The notes under the pieces are model-generated. The model had not been told where the DNA came from, did not search any database, and saw nothing but the letters and a program-made list of their open reading frames with translations. Made by a program: the position numbers and the translations under genes. Shown in pieces: positions 52,184 through 63,788 of a DNA stretch of 64,000 nt. The stretch comes from Gnetum montanum (lineage: Eukaryota; Streptophyta; Gnetopsida; Gnetales; Gnetaceae): NCBI GenBank assembly GCA_015680685.1, contig MNCI01008925.1, forward strand, positions 597,897 through 661,896. Reading direction: 5' to 3'. The stretch's first letter is position 1. Each line of letters begins with the position of its first letter.

Positions 52184-54641
52184 TCAAAGGAAGCTCCGAA
52201 GATTCAAACGATGATAAGACATTTGGATAATTAGCTGCTTGTGGTTGTAAGGACTTGGTTGGACTATTGGTTTTAAAGAAAGGTCTCTTCTTTGATTGGC
52301 TATCTGAACTAGCAATAGGTTGAAGATTGACAGCCCTTGTAGCGTTAAGTTGCTACGACTAGGTAGGAAGCTTGCCTTGCATAGTTGGAGCAGGTGGTAA
52401 TGGAGCCGAGGGTGGAAGAGATGCAGAAAGATGAAAAGAATAGTACGCATGTAGAGCATCACCCCAAGAAGAAGAAGTTCTGTAATACTCAGGGGTCTAG
52501 TAGTGAGGCTAAAGAGCAACGTGACTAGTAGAGTCACGTGGAGAGATCGATTACTGAACGTAATACCCATATGGGTCAGGTTAATGGTAAGGGTACTGTT
52601 GACGTGGTGGTGGCATTCCCCATGGTTGTGGGTGTTTCCACTATTGATACTATTCATTTGGTTGTGATGGAGCTCCACTTGGAGCATAGGTCGAGGGTTG
52701 GTGGAATTGCCTTGGGTTTCCTTGAGGATAAGTTAACCTTCTGGGTGTTTGTCGTCTATTTAATAATGGGTTTAGTGCATACACCTTAGACTCTTGTAGA
52801 TGTGACACCATTGGGCAACATCCCTTAGGATGGTCATATTGGCAAATCTCACATCTTCCATCATTGTCTGTGTCTAAATCCACAACTTCTTCAATGATGG
52901 CAACCTTGCCCTTACCCTTATCATGTGCATACTCAGCTTCTTTCTTTTTCCTTCTCTCTTGGTCACTACTTTGTTCTCTAGACTCTTCTACTATTTTTAG
53001 GATAGTTTGAAATTTTTCATCTAGGGAGTTCCACATTTGATCTACCTTTGCCCATACTTCTGATGCAAATTTTTAAATGGGAAAAGTCTTTCTATTCACC
53101 ATCTCTTCAAGTGGTGACTCTTCTTCATCTTCGCAAAATCTAATTTCCTTCTTTTGGTGGAAAGGATCTCTATTGTACTCCTCTGCACTTTCTCTTTTCC
53201 TCAACCTGCCTTCCTCCTTGGTAACTTGCTCCAACAATCTTTGTATTTGATGGGATCTGAGCTCAGATAGCCTTCCTTGGGCATAAGTCCCAAGGGTTCT
53301 TCACATTTAGTACCTAAGCCCATCTATGAGATGGTGTAGTTGTTCTTTTTGCGAGTAACCATGGCTAGGGCAATGATGTAATAATGAATAATATCAACCC
53401 ATGGCAACATCCAAGGGTTCGTGTCCTCCTTATTTCCATCCTTGGATTTGCTTATGCAGGTTGGACACTCAGGAATACGTTTGATATTTATCGTTAAATA
53501 TCTCCAACATGGTACTCCATCAACGAATGGATTCCAGTTTTAAGGAATGGTACCAGCTTTTTGCTTCCTTGATTAGTATATGTGAAAATAAATTTAGCTT
53601 TTGTCATTTTTTTTCTATATTCTGCAAGGCACATGCATCATGGAATGCTTGTAAATGGTTTTGAGGATGAGCATTGTATCTCCCTTCAAATTATGGGATG
53701 TTATTCATGTCTAGTCTTTTGATCCTACTGTCTTTTTGGTGCCTTGTTGGGATCCTAACAGCCTTTGTTATATTTAACATACTTCGGGTGGTGATTAAGG
53801 CTTCATCATGATCATGTTGCCTATGGCATCTATGATGCCTATGCTGTTCCTTGCTCACCCTTATTTCATGATGTGTCTCTTTGGAATACCCTTACCCCCT
53901 TTCTCTACTATTTTGTCAATGATTTCTATCTTGCCTACCATTTTCCTCATGGTCTCGCCCTCTACGACTACATTTAGATCCAGAAGGAGAGGGGAAAGAA
54001 GATGATGAAGGTGAAGATGAAGGAGGAATGTCACCATGACGGCGGCTATCACCTTCTATTCAGTGGTTGCAACCTTGGTCGTGGTCACGATCGAAATGTC
54101 TGTCATTGTCATGTGTTCGTGTTCCATTTCCAGATCCTTTGTGTTCATTGGTATTAGAACTTGGGTTATGAATAGTTGAGTGAAGATTTTGATACTCAAC
54201 TCCTTGATAGAAGTTAGGGAGAGGAACATCATTTTGTGGAAAACCTCCCGAGACAAGTTGACCACTATCTTTTTCACTTAGGACATACGGGACATCTTGA
54301 GACCACTTCCCCTTCACAAATTTGTAATGTCTGTCTTGTTGTAGATCCCTCTGGCATTGTGCCTCCGTGGGTCGATACTCTCTCGAATCTTGTTCATGCG
54401 CAACGTACTCTAATTGTAAGTGTTGCATACCAAATTATGTAAGAGCATGAAGAAGCATGCTCAGGATTGAGTGATCAGGAGGTAACACTATGTTACCTTC
54501 TAAATCATGCCATTGTAGCTATTTATCCTAGTGGAGGATAAAGCTAAAGTCTAGTACATACTCATTAAGATGAGTGTATACCATGCGAAACTGTTGGGGC
54601 ACTGGTGGATCATCATGTGCACCTCGCCTCTGATTGTTCAT
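52184..54641 (-). pseudogene. gag: gag of element C, broken
   Basis: ATG at 54639-54641 (MNNQRRGAHDDPPVP), the family motif MVYTHLNEYV, then a stop. The charged H/D-rich middle is at 54428-54060. The Gag core (EIFNDKYQTYS, PSHGYSQKEQLHHLIDGL, AQGRLSELRSHQIQRLLEQ) covers about 53530-53200. A coil MWNSLDEKFQTILKIVEESR precedes a basic patch, and the zinc knuckle CEICQYDHPKGCCP is near 52845. The tail is P/Y/H-rich. Several stops and frame changes. Confidence 0.82.
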
Positions 54642-54805
54642 GGTATTAGACCTAGTTGGTGAAGCACTCTCATAAGAAGAAGGAGATGTGATTGATTACT
54701 CAGTGTGTAGTAATCTTTCTTGGTGATTATAGGATAGCTAACTTTAAGGGTTTGTTCCAACGATGGAAAGATTTCCTAAGTTCTAATCAGCACACAAATA
54801 AAAAA

Positions 54806-54824
54806 ATTCATGGCAACGGAACCA
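54806..54824 (-). other. Primer-binding site of element C
   Basis: On minus TGGTTCCGTTGCCATGAAT, one base from the LTR. It keeps the CCGTTGCC core of the tRNA-Asp site with changes at both sides. Confidence 0.7.
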
Positions 54825-54825
54825 A

Positions 54826-55694
54826 TGATGAGTGGCAAGGTACCCCTACACCCAACCATATGAATACAAGCATTCACACGTGATCCAGTCGAACTCCAAA
54901 AATTACGTGCTTATGCGCCTATGCAGAACAAGGATGAGTTATGCAGTCGTTGTCTTCCCAAGCTTACTTGTAAGGCACAATTATATGGTTAAGTAAACTT
55001 GAGGTGTATGATTTTTATGTTTTTTTTATATTTTCTATCCTGGTCCCTTAAGTGTATGCAATGAAAAGATTTAATTAACTAATGGTTTTTTTTAACTCTA
55101 ATGTGAATCAAATCCTATCACCAGCATCAATTCCCACTCTCCAGACACATCCTGAACTAGTGTAACACTACTAGGATTATTAAATGCTAGTCGTTACTGG
55201 GTTACCAAGTGTTCCGTGTATGCTCGAAGTGGTCATGCTGAGTGTGCTAATTCATTGATAATTGATAATTAATAATTCTATGAAAATAACATTAATTAAC
55301 TACTGAAAGCATCAAATAACAGTAAACAACATTAAATGCAATAATTAAGCTATTCTGAATGTTGCAAGGTTTATCATAAAGTTCATCTTTATTTCTGGAC
55401 ACAAGATGTGCTCAGGTACACAATGCTTGAATAAAGATCCGTTCACTCTATGACTTCTACTACGGGCACTTAGAAATAATTCTAACTATGGAATAGAAAA
55501 ACTGCAAGAGTTCGACTAAGGGACTGAAAAACTACTCCCCAAGACCAAGTGCCCCTGTCTCTTATTTATAGCCAACAAGATAGGCTCCGACAACGCGTGT
55601 CCGATGTCGCTTGACCCATCTGATATAGCATATCCGATATCGAGGATCCGATATCATGGGTTCGATATCGGGTCACTTATTTGGTGGCTCATGA
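54826..55694 (-). repeat. 5' LTR of element C
   Basis: 869 bp, TGATGAGTGGCAAGG to GCTCATGA (terminal TCATCA changed to TCATGA). TATA on minus in CTATAAATAAG near 55562-55572. Carries the four-unit 14-bp array. Confidence 0.9.
55622..55677 (-). repeat. 14-bp tandem array in U3, four units
   Basis: GATAT cores at 55622, 55636, 55650 and 55664, spaced exactly 14 bp, with palindromic GATATC cores in three. They lie just upstream of the TATA box in the element's sense. Confidence 0.9.
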
Positions 55695-56515
55695 GGTTCC
55701 ATCACACCCATGTTAAATGGAAAGGCATACATCATAGTTTCTATTGATTATTATATGAAATGGATAGAAGCAATAGCCATCGCTAACTATACATCTTCTG
55801 CTACTTAGTTTGTACAAAAGAATGTTGTAAATAGGTTTGGTGTACCACATGCATTAATTTTTGATAATGGAACCCACTTTATAGGTACTACAATTTATAA
55901 GCTTATGCAATGCTTGGGGGTTGAACACAAATTAACAACATCCTACATCCCACAAGCCAATGGTCAAGTTGAGGTTATAAATAGGGAAATCAAAAAGATC
56001 CTAATGAGAACTGTGAGCAAATATAGGAGAGATTGGAGCGCAAAACTCAATGATTCCCTTTGGGCCTACCACTCAACATGGAAATTCTCTATAGGCTATT
56101 CTCCCTATGAGTTGGTGTATGGAAAATTACCAACTCTACCTATTTAGTCTGAGCTCCATACATTATCAACAGCTTGTGACCTTAACCTTGACTTAAGTTT
56201 AGCACAGAAAGAAAGACTATTGAATCTCAACCTGCTAGACAAGAACTGATTGGTGGTCCTATCATCTAACGAGTTGCATAAGGCATTTAACAAAAAGCGA
56301 CATGACCTTAGAATTAGGAAAGTCAAATTTCAACTAGGAGATAAGGTTCTCTACTAGAACCCCACACACGTACCTCAACGAACTAAGTTCCATATGATGT
56401 GGGAAGGACCTTATATCATTTACAGAACTTTTTCTTTTGGGGCCTTGTTGATGGATAAACTTGAGAGCCTAGACAAGAAGTAGTTGGTCAACACACAACA
56501 AGTCAAACCTTTCCA
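55695..56515 (+). pseudogene. pol: Integrase of element B, C-terminal part
   Basis: Resumes right after the target duplication with VNGKAYIIVSIDYYMKW-like sequence in a shifted frame, then second catalytic Asp in ALIFDNGTHF, and catalytic Glu in NGQVEVINREIKKI. From 55905 the frame is open for 80 codons (MQCLGVEHKLTTSYIPQANG onward). The C-module RIRKVKFQLGDKVLY and MWEGPYIIYRTF follows after stops. Confidence 0.85.
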
Positions 56516-58572
56516 TGAGCCTAAGCAAGCCAATACAACAAACACCTCACTGGATGGACAACTATGCTCAATATTTTGGATCTTCTCCTTTCAACTTAGT
56601 TGTGGGGGAGATGGCCACCCATGCTAAATATATAAGTGGCTATGCAGTTTTTTATCTTTTTGTTTTACATGCTTTTGTTTTACACCTTGTTATTTTTACA
56701 ACTTTTTGTTTTATATTTTCTTTATCTTACACCTTTTTGTTTTTACATTATTAATTTTCTCTAATTTTTGTTTTACAACATTGTTAGTACATTTTATTTT
56801 TCTTAAATATTTTACAATTTCTTGTATATTTTCCTTTATTTTGGATGTGATTTTCTTACTTTGTTTTAATAATGACATGACTTATTGCTAATTGGGTATA
56901 ATGTGGTTTGTTTGATGTGGGCATGTGCTATTCAGTTATTTGATTGTTCATGTTTTGATTCTAGCTTTGAATTTTGTTATTGATAACTAGGACATGGTTT
57001 CTTTTTCATGAAATAGGTAGTGAGTTCACATTTTCCCATCCACAAACTCTATGGTTTTCCTTGTTCTAAAAGTATGAGGTCCCTTTTCCATTAATAAAAC
57101 TTTAACAAACTTATGATTTTTGTTGTTTTTAGACTTGGAAAGGATTCAAAGGTTTGAATAGGGTGTGACTTCAAGGGGACTCGGTACTTTTTGTGCCTTT
57201 CTACTTACTTGGGTGCATGTGTGTTTTCATGGATTTCTTATCATTTTGTGTCAACCAATAATAGGAAGTTGAACAAGTGTTTGCATGGTGAGGTTCCCAT
57301 ATCAAGAAAATGATGGGAATTTAAAGCACATCCCTTAGAAAAAATAAATAGGCTACCAGCATTGGTTATGGGACTAGAAAGACATGTTACCCATGCCTGA
57401 AGGTCCCTTCTAACTAAGTCCCTCTCACACTTCTTGCTTCTCTTTTCTTCTTAAATAAGAAATGGTAGTTGTTCTATGGGAATTGTCTTGTGTCTCAAGG
57501 GGGTGGATTGGTCTTAGAGTGGCAATGTGAAGTCACTAAACGTAGTTGGTTTTGGTCTGGACTAAAGATAGATTTTATTAAGTCATTTAACCACAAAATT
57601 CACAAGGGACTTCATGTGACCTTAATTGGGAACTCTATTCCACTCTCTTTCTCATTCATCTATGCTTTCCATGTCTTACCTCATTGTCGGTTTCATGTTC
57701 TTGTTCAATGTCTTGGTTTGATTTGTCAAAATTCTTAGGTAGTTTCTTTCGAGTTTTCATAGTTAAATTTTTGTAATCATTAATCATCCATGGGGCCCAC
57801 AGACTCCTCGATTTGAGGTTATGCAAGGGCAATAAAGGGCATGTGCCTGCTTTGGGGAGGACCCACGTGCAAACCTTTTGGTTGGATTAGTTAAGTTCTT
57901 TATCCTTAGACATTCTCACAATTAAATCCTTTTGTGTACCCCATCAATGACATCTAATTGTATGCATCTTCACAACATTTTTTAGTGAAATCCTCTTTTT
58001 ATTGTTTTGAATTCTTTAATCCTCTTCAAGCATTTCATCATGTTTGGACTTTTTAAAATTTAATAATTGACTACTTATCCATTCATCCTATTTTTCAGTC
58101 TTCCCACTAACACTATTAAAAGAATCAATCCACCATAATCACAACCTAGCCAAGTGTAACTACCAACGAGACAAGATATCCAGCAGCTATACATTACACA
58201 TTGCACACTAATCCATGATTTTTTGTGATTATATTAGGAAGAATGGACTAGAAGTGGGATTTTCTTCATCAAGGAAGAAGTAGCAGCACCATGCGAGGAG
58301 GATCCTTCATGATCATTGAATCTTCTCCCTCACTCTTCAACTACCAGAGGAGTTGGATGTCAATTTTATCCAAGGTGTTCAATTCTATTATCATGAACAT
58401 CCAATTTGCAAAAGATTGTAAATCCGTACACTTGGGCACTTAGAGTTTGTCTATTCCATCTAAGTAACTTTGCATGTCAGTCAATAATCCCATACCTTCC
58501 CTAATATTTTGTAAGGAACTTGTTTCTCCTCTTGTTCACTCGAGGATGAGTTTTCATTTAGTCATGGGGGCA
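56516..58572 (+). other. 3' non-coding region and polypurine tract of element B
   Basis: No supported ORF. Short open frames are T-rich low complexity. Contains the conserved block near 57793-57873 (AATAAAGGGCATGTGCCTGC, TTTGGGGAGGACCCAC). It ends CTCGAGGATGAGTTTTCATT, then polypurine tract GTCATGGGGGCA at 58561-58572. Confidence 0.75.
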
Positions 58573-59430
58573 TGATGAAGCATATTTGGTCTAGCTCCGA
58601 TATTGAATACTCAATATTGGGGCCCAAGAAGTGATGTCAGATATTCGATACTTCGGGGTATGTGCCAACTTATAAATATAGTGCTTGGACCAGATGGTTT
58701 GGGCATAGGTTTTTGTCATAGCATAGCAGAGCTCTTGCAATTTCTTTTCTTTAGAGTTAGAATACTTTCCAAAGTGCCTACAGTAAGAGTCATTAAATGT
58801 ATGAATCTTTATTCAAGTATTGTTGTACCTAAGCATGGCTGTATGTACAACAATAAAGATGATCTTTCTGATCAAACCTTGCAGCACCTTGGCTAGCTTA
58901 AATGTTTTATTTATGCATTTAATGTTTTATGTAATTTCCTTTAATGCTTCCAAGTAATTAAGCTAAAGTAAGCTAGCTAGATTAAATAGAAATTAATTAA
59001 GCACATAAGTACAACTGCTTCAAGCATGCACATGATGCTTGGTAATCCCAACAATGGTTAATGTTTGGTAACCTAGCAATCTTATACATGTTCAGGATGT
59101 GCACGAAAAGTGGGACTAGATGCTTATGTTAGGATAGTTAGTTATTAATTAGTAATTAGATTAGTTAAAGGGGTTCATAAATTAAGTTTCAACTTGTTGA
59201 TAATCGTAGATGAATAAAATATAAAATAATAAAAATCATGTGCCTCAATTATACTTAACCATACAACTAAGCTCCACAAGTGCAGTTGGGAAGATGATGA
59301 TCATCATGATTAGATTTCATGTTCTAGAACTAGTGTACTTAGGAACTTAAGGTCTGCAAAATTTGATCAAATTGCACATGAATGTTTCTCATTCGTATGG
59401 TTGGGCATAGGGGTACCTCGCTGCTCATCA
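58573..59430 (+). repeat. 3' LTR of element B
   Basis: 858 bp, TGATGAAGCA to GCTCATCA. GATATC-like boxes at 58599, 58613, 58633 and 58647 show the same 14/20/14 spacing as in the 5' LTR. Visible single-base differences between the two LTRs indicate an older insertion than the element in intron 13. Confidence 0.9.
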
Positions 59431-59703
59431 TGAGCCAATGTGGCATTGATAAACTATGTTATTCTATATTTCTAAATATGGATACCCTTTATTTTAAATG
59501 AATTCTATGATGTTGTGCATGACTATTTTTTGGTCTTTGGTTTCGATGCCCTATAGAAATGCCTAGGGCTTTTTGATTGATTAGAAATAGGGTTGGGATT
59601 CTTTCCTTCAAAGTTGATGCACTATCCTTTTAATGGTTTGGTTCCTAGTTGACTTTATGGTTTGAATGTTCATCTATTTTGTTGGAGGATCGTTTACCCT
59701 CCA
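59431..59703 (+). other. Spacer between elements B and D
   Basis: 273 bp of AT-rich sequence, nothing recognised. The first five bases (TGAGC) are the right near-copy of B's target duplication. Confidence 0.5.
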
Positions 59704-60718
59704 TGATGATACTATTGTAATTGCTAATTTGGGGGTTCACCACATTGGTTATATAAATGGCCAAAATTTCCTTGAAAATTTAACATTTTATAAACCATAT
59801 TGTTGTGTTGACTAGGCCCCATCAACACAATCTGTTGCATCAACATGACCCTATCGACTAGGCCTCATCGATTAGGCCCCATCGACATAGTCTATTGCGT
59901 CGATGTGGCCTTGTTGATGCAAAGGTCTATCTTGACCTATAAATATGTGCTCACCAATTGCATTTATAGCATTGAGATTCATAGTAGTAGTAGAGCTCTT
60001 GCAGTTTGTTCATTTGAAAGTTAGAATATTTTTCCCGAGTGCCTACGACAAGAGGCATTGAGTGTATGGATCTTCATTCAAGCACTATTGTACCTAAGCA
60101 TGACAATGTGTGCAACAATAAAGACGAGCTTCTTGATAAACCTTGCAGCATTCTAGATAATTTAGATATTTATTAATGCATTCAATGTTTTCAACTATTT
60201 ATTCAATGTTTTTTAGTAATTAAGCTAATTAGGTAATTAAGCGAGATAAGCTAGATAGATTAATTACATAAGTACGATCGTTTTGAATGTAACATGTATT
60301 CGCTTGGTAATCCTAGTAGCATTATTGCTTGGTATGCCTAGTAGTGTACCGCTTGGTAACCCAGCAGTGAATATGTGGGTTTAGGATGTGTACAAAAAAA
60401 TGAGGTCAGATGCTTATGTTAGGGCCAGTCTATTAGTTAATTACTTAATTTAGATTAGTCCTTAAATCACTTTATCTCTCTCTCAAAGCACCAAAGAACA
60501 TAAAATATAAAATGATAAAAAACATATGCCTCGATTTCACTTAATACCTTTGTACTTCACAAGTGTAATCGGCAAGAAAATGAACAACCTTAGGGCAAGG
60601 TTCACTACCTAGAAGACTAGTGCATCAAAAACTATAAAGTCCACAGAATTTGACTGGATCACACGTGAACACTTTGTGATTCATATGGTTGAGTGTAGGG
60701 GTACCTCGTCGCTCATCA
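59704..60718 (+). repeat. 5' LTR of element D, with a different U3
   Basis: The right end CTCATCA at 60718 is certain; the left end at TGATGATACT (59704) is my best guess. R and U5 match element B (GTTAGAATA..., CAATAAAGA, CCTTGCAGCA). U3 lacks GATATC boxes and instead has CCCCATCGACA/GACTAGGCC repeats at about 59813-59920, just before the TATA box (CTATAAATATG, near 59938). Confidence 0.75.
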
Positions 60719-60719
60719 T

Positions 60720-60738
60720 TGGCACCATTGTTGGGGAC
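60720..60738 (+). other. Primer-binding site of element D
   Basis: TGGCACCATTGTTGGGGAC, one base after the LTR. Close to the tRNA-Asp site, with A for G at position 5 and TT for CC later. Confidence 0.75.
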
Positions 60739-60849
60739 TTTGTTTGTTGAAACGTGTGCTATCTAGGGTTAGTGAACATTATTAATATTGTTGGATGGAC
60801 CACAAAAGCACACTGATAGTTTTATTTATTTTGCAAAATTTCTTCTTCT

Positions 60850-62660
60850 TCTCACAAGCATGAAGATGTCAAACCATTGGTCCCACAAGAGTGCAAAGTG
60901 GTATATACTCATCTAGATGAGTATGCACCAAACTTCATCTTCATCCTACACTAAGATGAGTAGCTGCGATGGCATGACATGGAGGGCAATATCGTATTGT
61001 CGCTTGATCAATTTGTGCCTAAGATGCGCTTTTAAACTTTTAAGAAGTTGGGCATTCTAGATCTTCACAAGGAATACACTGTGAATGGTTATGATACTCA
61101 AGACTACCATCCCACTGAAACACAACACAAGAGAGATCAACACTAGGAGAAGCACCATGAGGCTATGAAGTGGAAACATTTCACTAATCACTTGTTCCTA
61201 CTAAATCAAGATGAAAATGAGGATCCTCCCTTTAAAGGTTCTCAACACGAAGATTCTCCACCCTCTATTGTTGATAATAAGGGTGTGGCCCTAAACCTGT
61301 GATCCACGATTCATAAACTAGGTTCAAGAAAAAGTGACAATCAAGGTAGGGACTCGAGTAAACGTCATGATGGCAAGGGATCTAAATATGGTGGTCATAA
61401 TGAGCAAAGAGGTGGTGGTGGACACTGAGGTGGTAGTGGTGATCCACCTTTCTCTTCATTCTCTTCATCTGATTTCGAACATTCCTCTTCATCTATGAGT
61501 TCTCATAAAAGCCACTATCAAAATAATCATGATGAAGGTGATCAACAAGACAACAATGACTGTTAAGCCCATCAAGAGTGCAAAGGTGGTGGAAACCATC
61601 ATCGATGTCATCAACACAATGATGATGATGAACCTTTGTTGGTGACTCGAAGAATGCTCAACATTGTAGAGGTAGTAAAGATCCCAACTAGGCATGTGAA
61701 AGATAGTTGGATCAAACACTTAGATATGAACAATATCCCAAGATTTAAGGGGGGATACAATTTTGATCTACAAATGCATCTATAAGCTTTCCATGATGCC
61801 TATGCCTTACAGAATATTGAAAATGATTAGCAGATACTCAAGCTCTTTCCTAGGATACTCATCAAGGAAGCTAAAAGCTGGTACTGTTCCTTGGAGGTAG
61901 AATCTATTCGTAGATGGAGTACCATGTTGGAGCTATTCAATGACAAATATCAAACATACGCCAAAGTGTCTATAAATAGGGGACACATGAGCCCTTAGAT
62001 GCCACCATGGCTAGATATTATTCTCTTTTACATCAATGCCTTGGCCATTGATATTCTTAGAGGGAACAACTCTGCCCACATCATAGATGGGCTTAGAGTT
62101 GAAATAAGAAGAACTCTTAGGATTTATGCCCAATGAAGACTTTATGAACTAAGAGCTCATTAGATCCAAAGGCTTATAGAGTAGGTAGCAAAGTAAGAAT
62201 GAGAGTTGCAAAAAAGCGAAAGTGCTAAAGAATATAATAGGGATCCTTCCATTAGGAAAAGGAAGGTCCAATTCTATGATGAGGAGGATGTACCACTTGA
62301 CGAGGTGGTAAATAAAAAAACCTTGCCTATACAAAAATTTGTTTCTAATATTTGGTAAAAGTTGACAAATTATGGGATTCTTTGGATGAGAAATTCCAAA
62401 CAGCTATGAAGATTGTTGAAGCATCCAAAGAATATAATAATGATCGTGAACATAGGAGATGAAAAGAAGCTAAACGTGCCTACCAGAGAGGTAAGGGTAA
62501 AGTTGCTACTATAGAGGAAGTTGTCGAAACTAACTCTAATGATGATCTTGGCTGTGAAATTTGTCAATATGAACATCCAAAAGGATGTTGCCCTATAGTG
62601 TCACACTTATAAGAGTCTAGGGTGTACACATTGAATCCACAACTAGCAAAGAGGTAAGCA
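60850..62660 (+). pseudogene. gag: gag of element D, broken
   Basis: The homologous start codon of B is ATT here (before SSSHKHEDVKPLVPQE). VVYTHLDEYAPNF and EGNIVLSLD follow with stops between. The Gag core (NNIPRFKGGYNFDLQMHL, MLELFNDKYQTYAKVS) lies near 61730-61980. The zinc knuckle CEICQYEHPKGCCP is intact near 62553-62594. P/Y-rich sequence continues to about 63080. Confidence 0.78.
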
Positions 62661-63289
62661 CTTAGATGATTGCACTATCCTCAAGGTAATCCAAGGTAGT
62701 TCCACCAGCACCAACAAGCTTATTATCCAAGTGGAACTCCACCACAACCATATGAGCAATACCAATAATGGCACTAATCACAATTGTGGGAAATGCCACC
62801 ACCAAGGTAGTAGTACCATTATAGGTAACTAGATCCATATAGGTACTATATTTATAAACATGTTTCTCTAAGAATTTTTACAAGCCACATGTTATTTCAG
62901 TATCACTATTACCCCCCAGAATACCATTGAACACATTCACCATTCACTCAAGGAGAAAACCCATATCCATACTACCCTCTACATCCATTGGCACACATCC
63001 CTCCACCCTCTACCTTGTTGCCTCCTACTCCAGACATGCAAGGTGAAATTCCTCCATAGCCATAACAACGAAATGCCATGAGGGTTGTACATTCATACTT
63101 GGCCTTCTAGCCATGTGGTTCAAATAATCAATCTAGGAAATGACCTTTTTCCTAATCCAATAGTCCTCATAAACCCTCACAACCTCATGCGGTTAGCTAC
63201 CCTACATCTCCAACACCCTCATCCTCTACATCAAATACATTCAAGAGCCCTTGAAACCAAACACCACTACAGATCCACACTGTGATGTT

Positions 63290-63788
63290 AACTCATGTTG
63301 TTTCCAATTGGAGCAAGGCTAGCAATCTTTCCACAAAATGATTTGACCTGAGAAGTCCACTCAATTACTTACAAATCATTGGACATGAGCCATGCAAGGC
63401 TCTTCTTGATTCTAGTTTTGGTGTCAATCTCATCTCCCATGACATGTATAAGGCCTGGAACCTACCACCTCTCAAGAAGAGCAACATCCCTTTAGAATTG
63501 GTAAACCAATCAATCACTATTCCTTTGGGATTAGTGGAGGACATTATAACCACAGTTTGTGGGTGGTCTTATCCTGTCAATTTTCTTGTGATCAAGGTTG
63601 AGAATTGCAAGGGTGACTTCCCCATCATTATGGGAAGAGCTTGGTTAAGCACGATTGATGCACGAATGGACATAAGGGATCTCTCCTTGGAAATCTTCAA
63701 GGAGAATCAATTTGGATGGTTAGAGAAGAAGCGTATTCCATGCATCATGTATAGTGATAATGGGAGCAATTGCATACAAAAGATTTGA
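63290..63788 (+). pseudogene. pol: Protease region of element D
   Basis: LLDSSFGVNLISHDMYKAWN has D-S-S where D-S-G is expected. From 63444 the frame is open for 114 codons through FPIIMGRAWLSTIDARMDIR to a stop at 63786-63788. Confidence 0.78.

Larger units (their letters stand above)
45695..55694 (-). mobile_element. Athila-like Ty3/gypsy element C, nested in B
   Basis: Exactly 10.0 kb on minus, with target duplication GGTTT (45690-45694) and GGTTC (55695-55699) in the integrase of B. Order on minus: 5' LTR 54826-55694, PBS, gag, protease, reverse transcriptase, RNase H, integrase, about 2 kb non-coding, polypurine tract, 3' LTR 45695-46536. It is the best-preserved element here, but still carries stops in every ORF and a Lys at the integrase Glu position. 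Confidence 0.92.
39396..59430 (+). mobile_element. Athila-like Ty3/gypsy element B, split by a nested element
   Basis: Plus orientation: 5' LTR 39396-40252, PBS, gag, protease, reverse transcriptase, RNase H, integrase, about 2 kb of 3' non-coding DNA, polypurine tract, 3' LTR 58573-59430. The near target duplication is TGAGT (39391-39395) versus TGAGC (59431-59435). Without the 10-kb insertion of element C (45695-55694) plus its 5-bp duplication, B is about 10.0 kb. The MDDF box and tRNA-Asp-like PBS place it in the Athila branch. All ORFs carry stops. Confidence 0.88.

Noticed and set aside
56515-56891. F/L-rich frames suggesting small membrane proteins
   Set aside because: T-rich low-complexity DNA in the 3' non-coding region of element B. 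Homologous DNA in C has no such frame.
59431-59703. Part of element D's LTR
   Set aside because: No match to other LTRs of the family and no polypurine tract or TGATGA end at 59431; kept as spacer, although the D boundary is uncertain.
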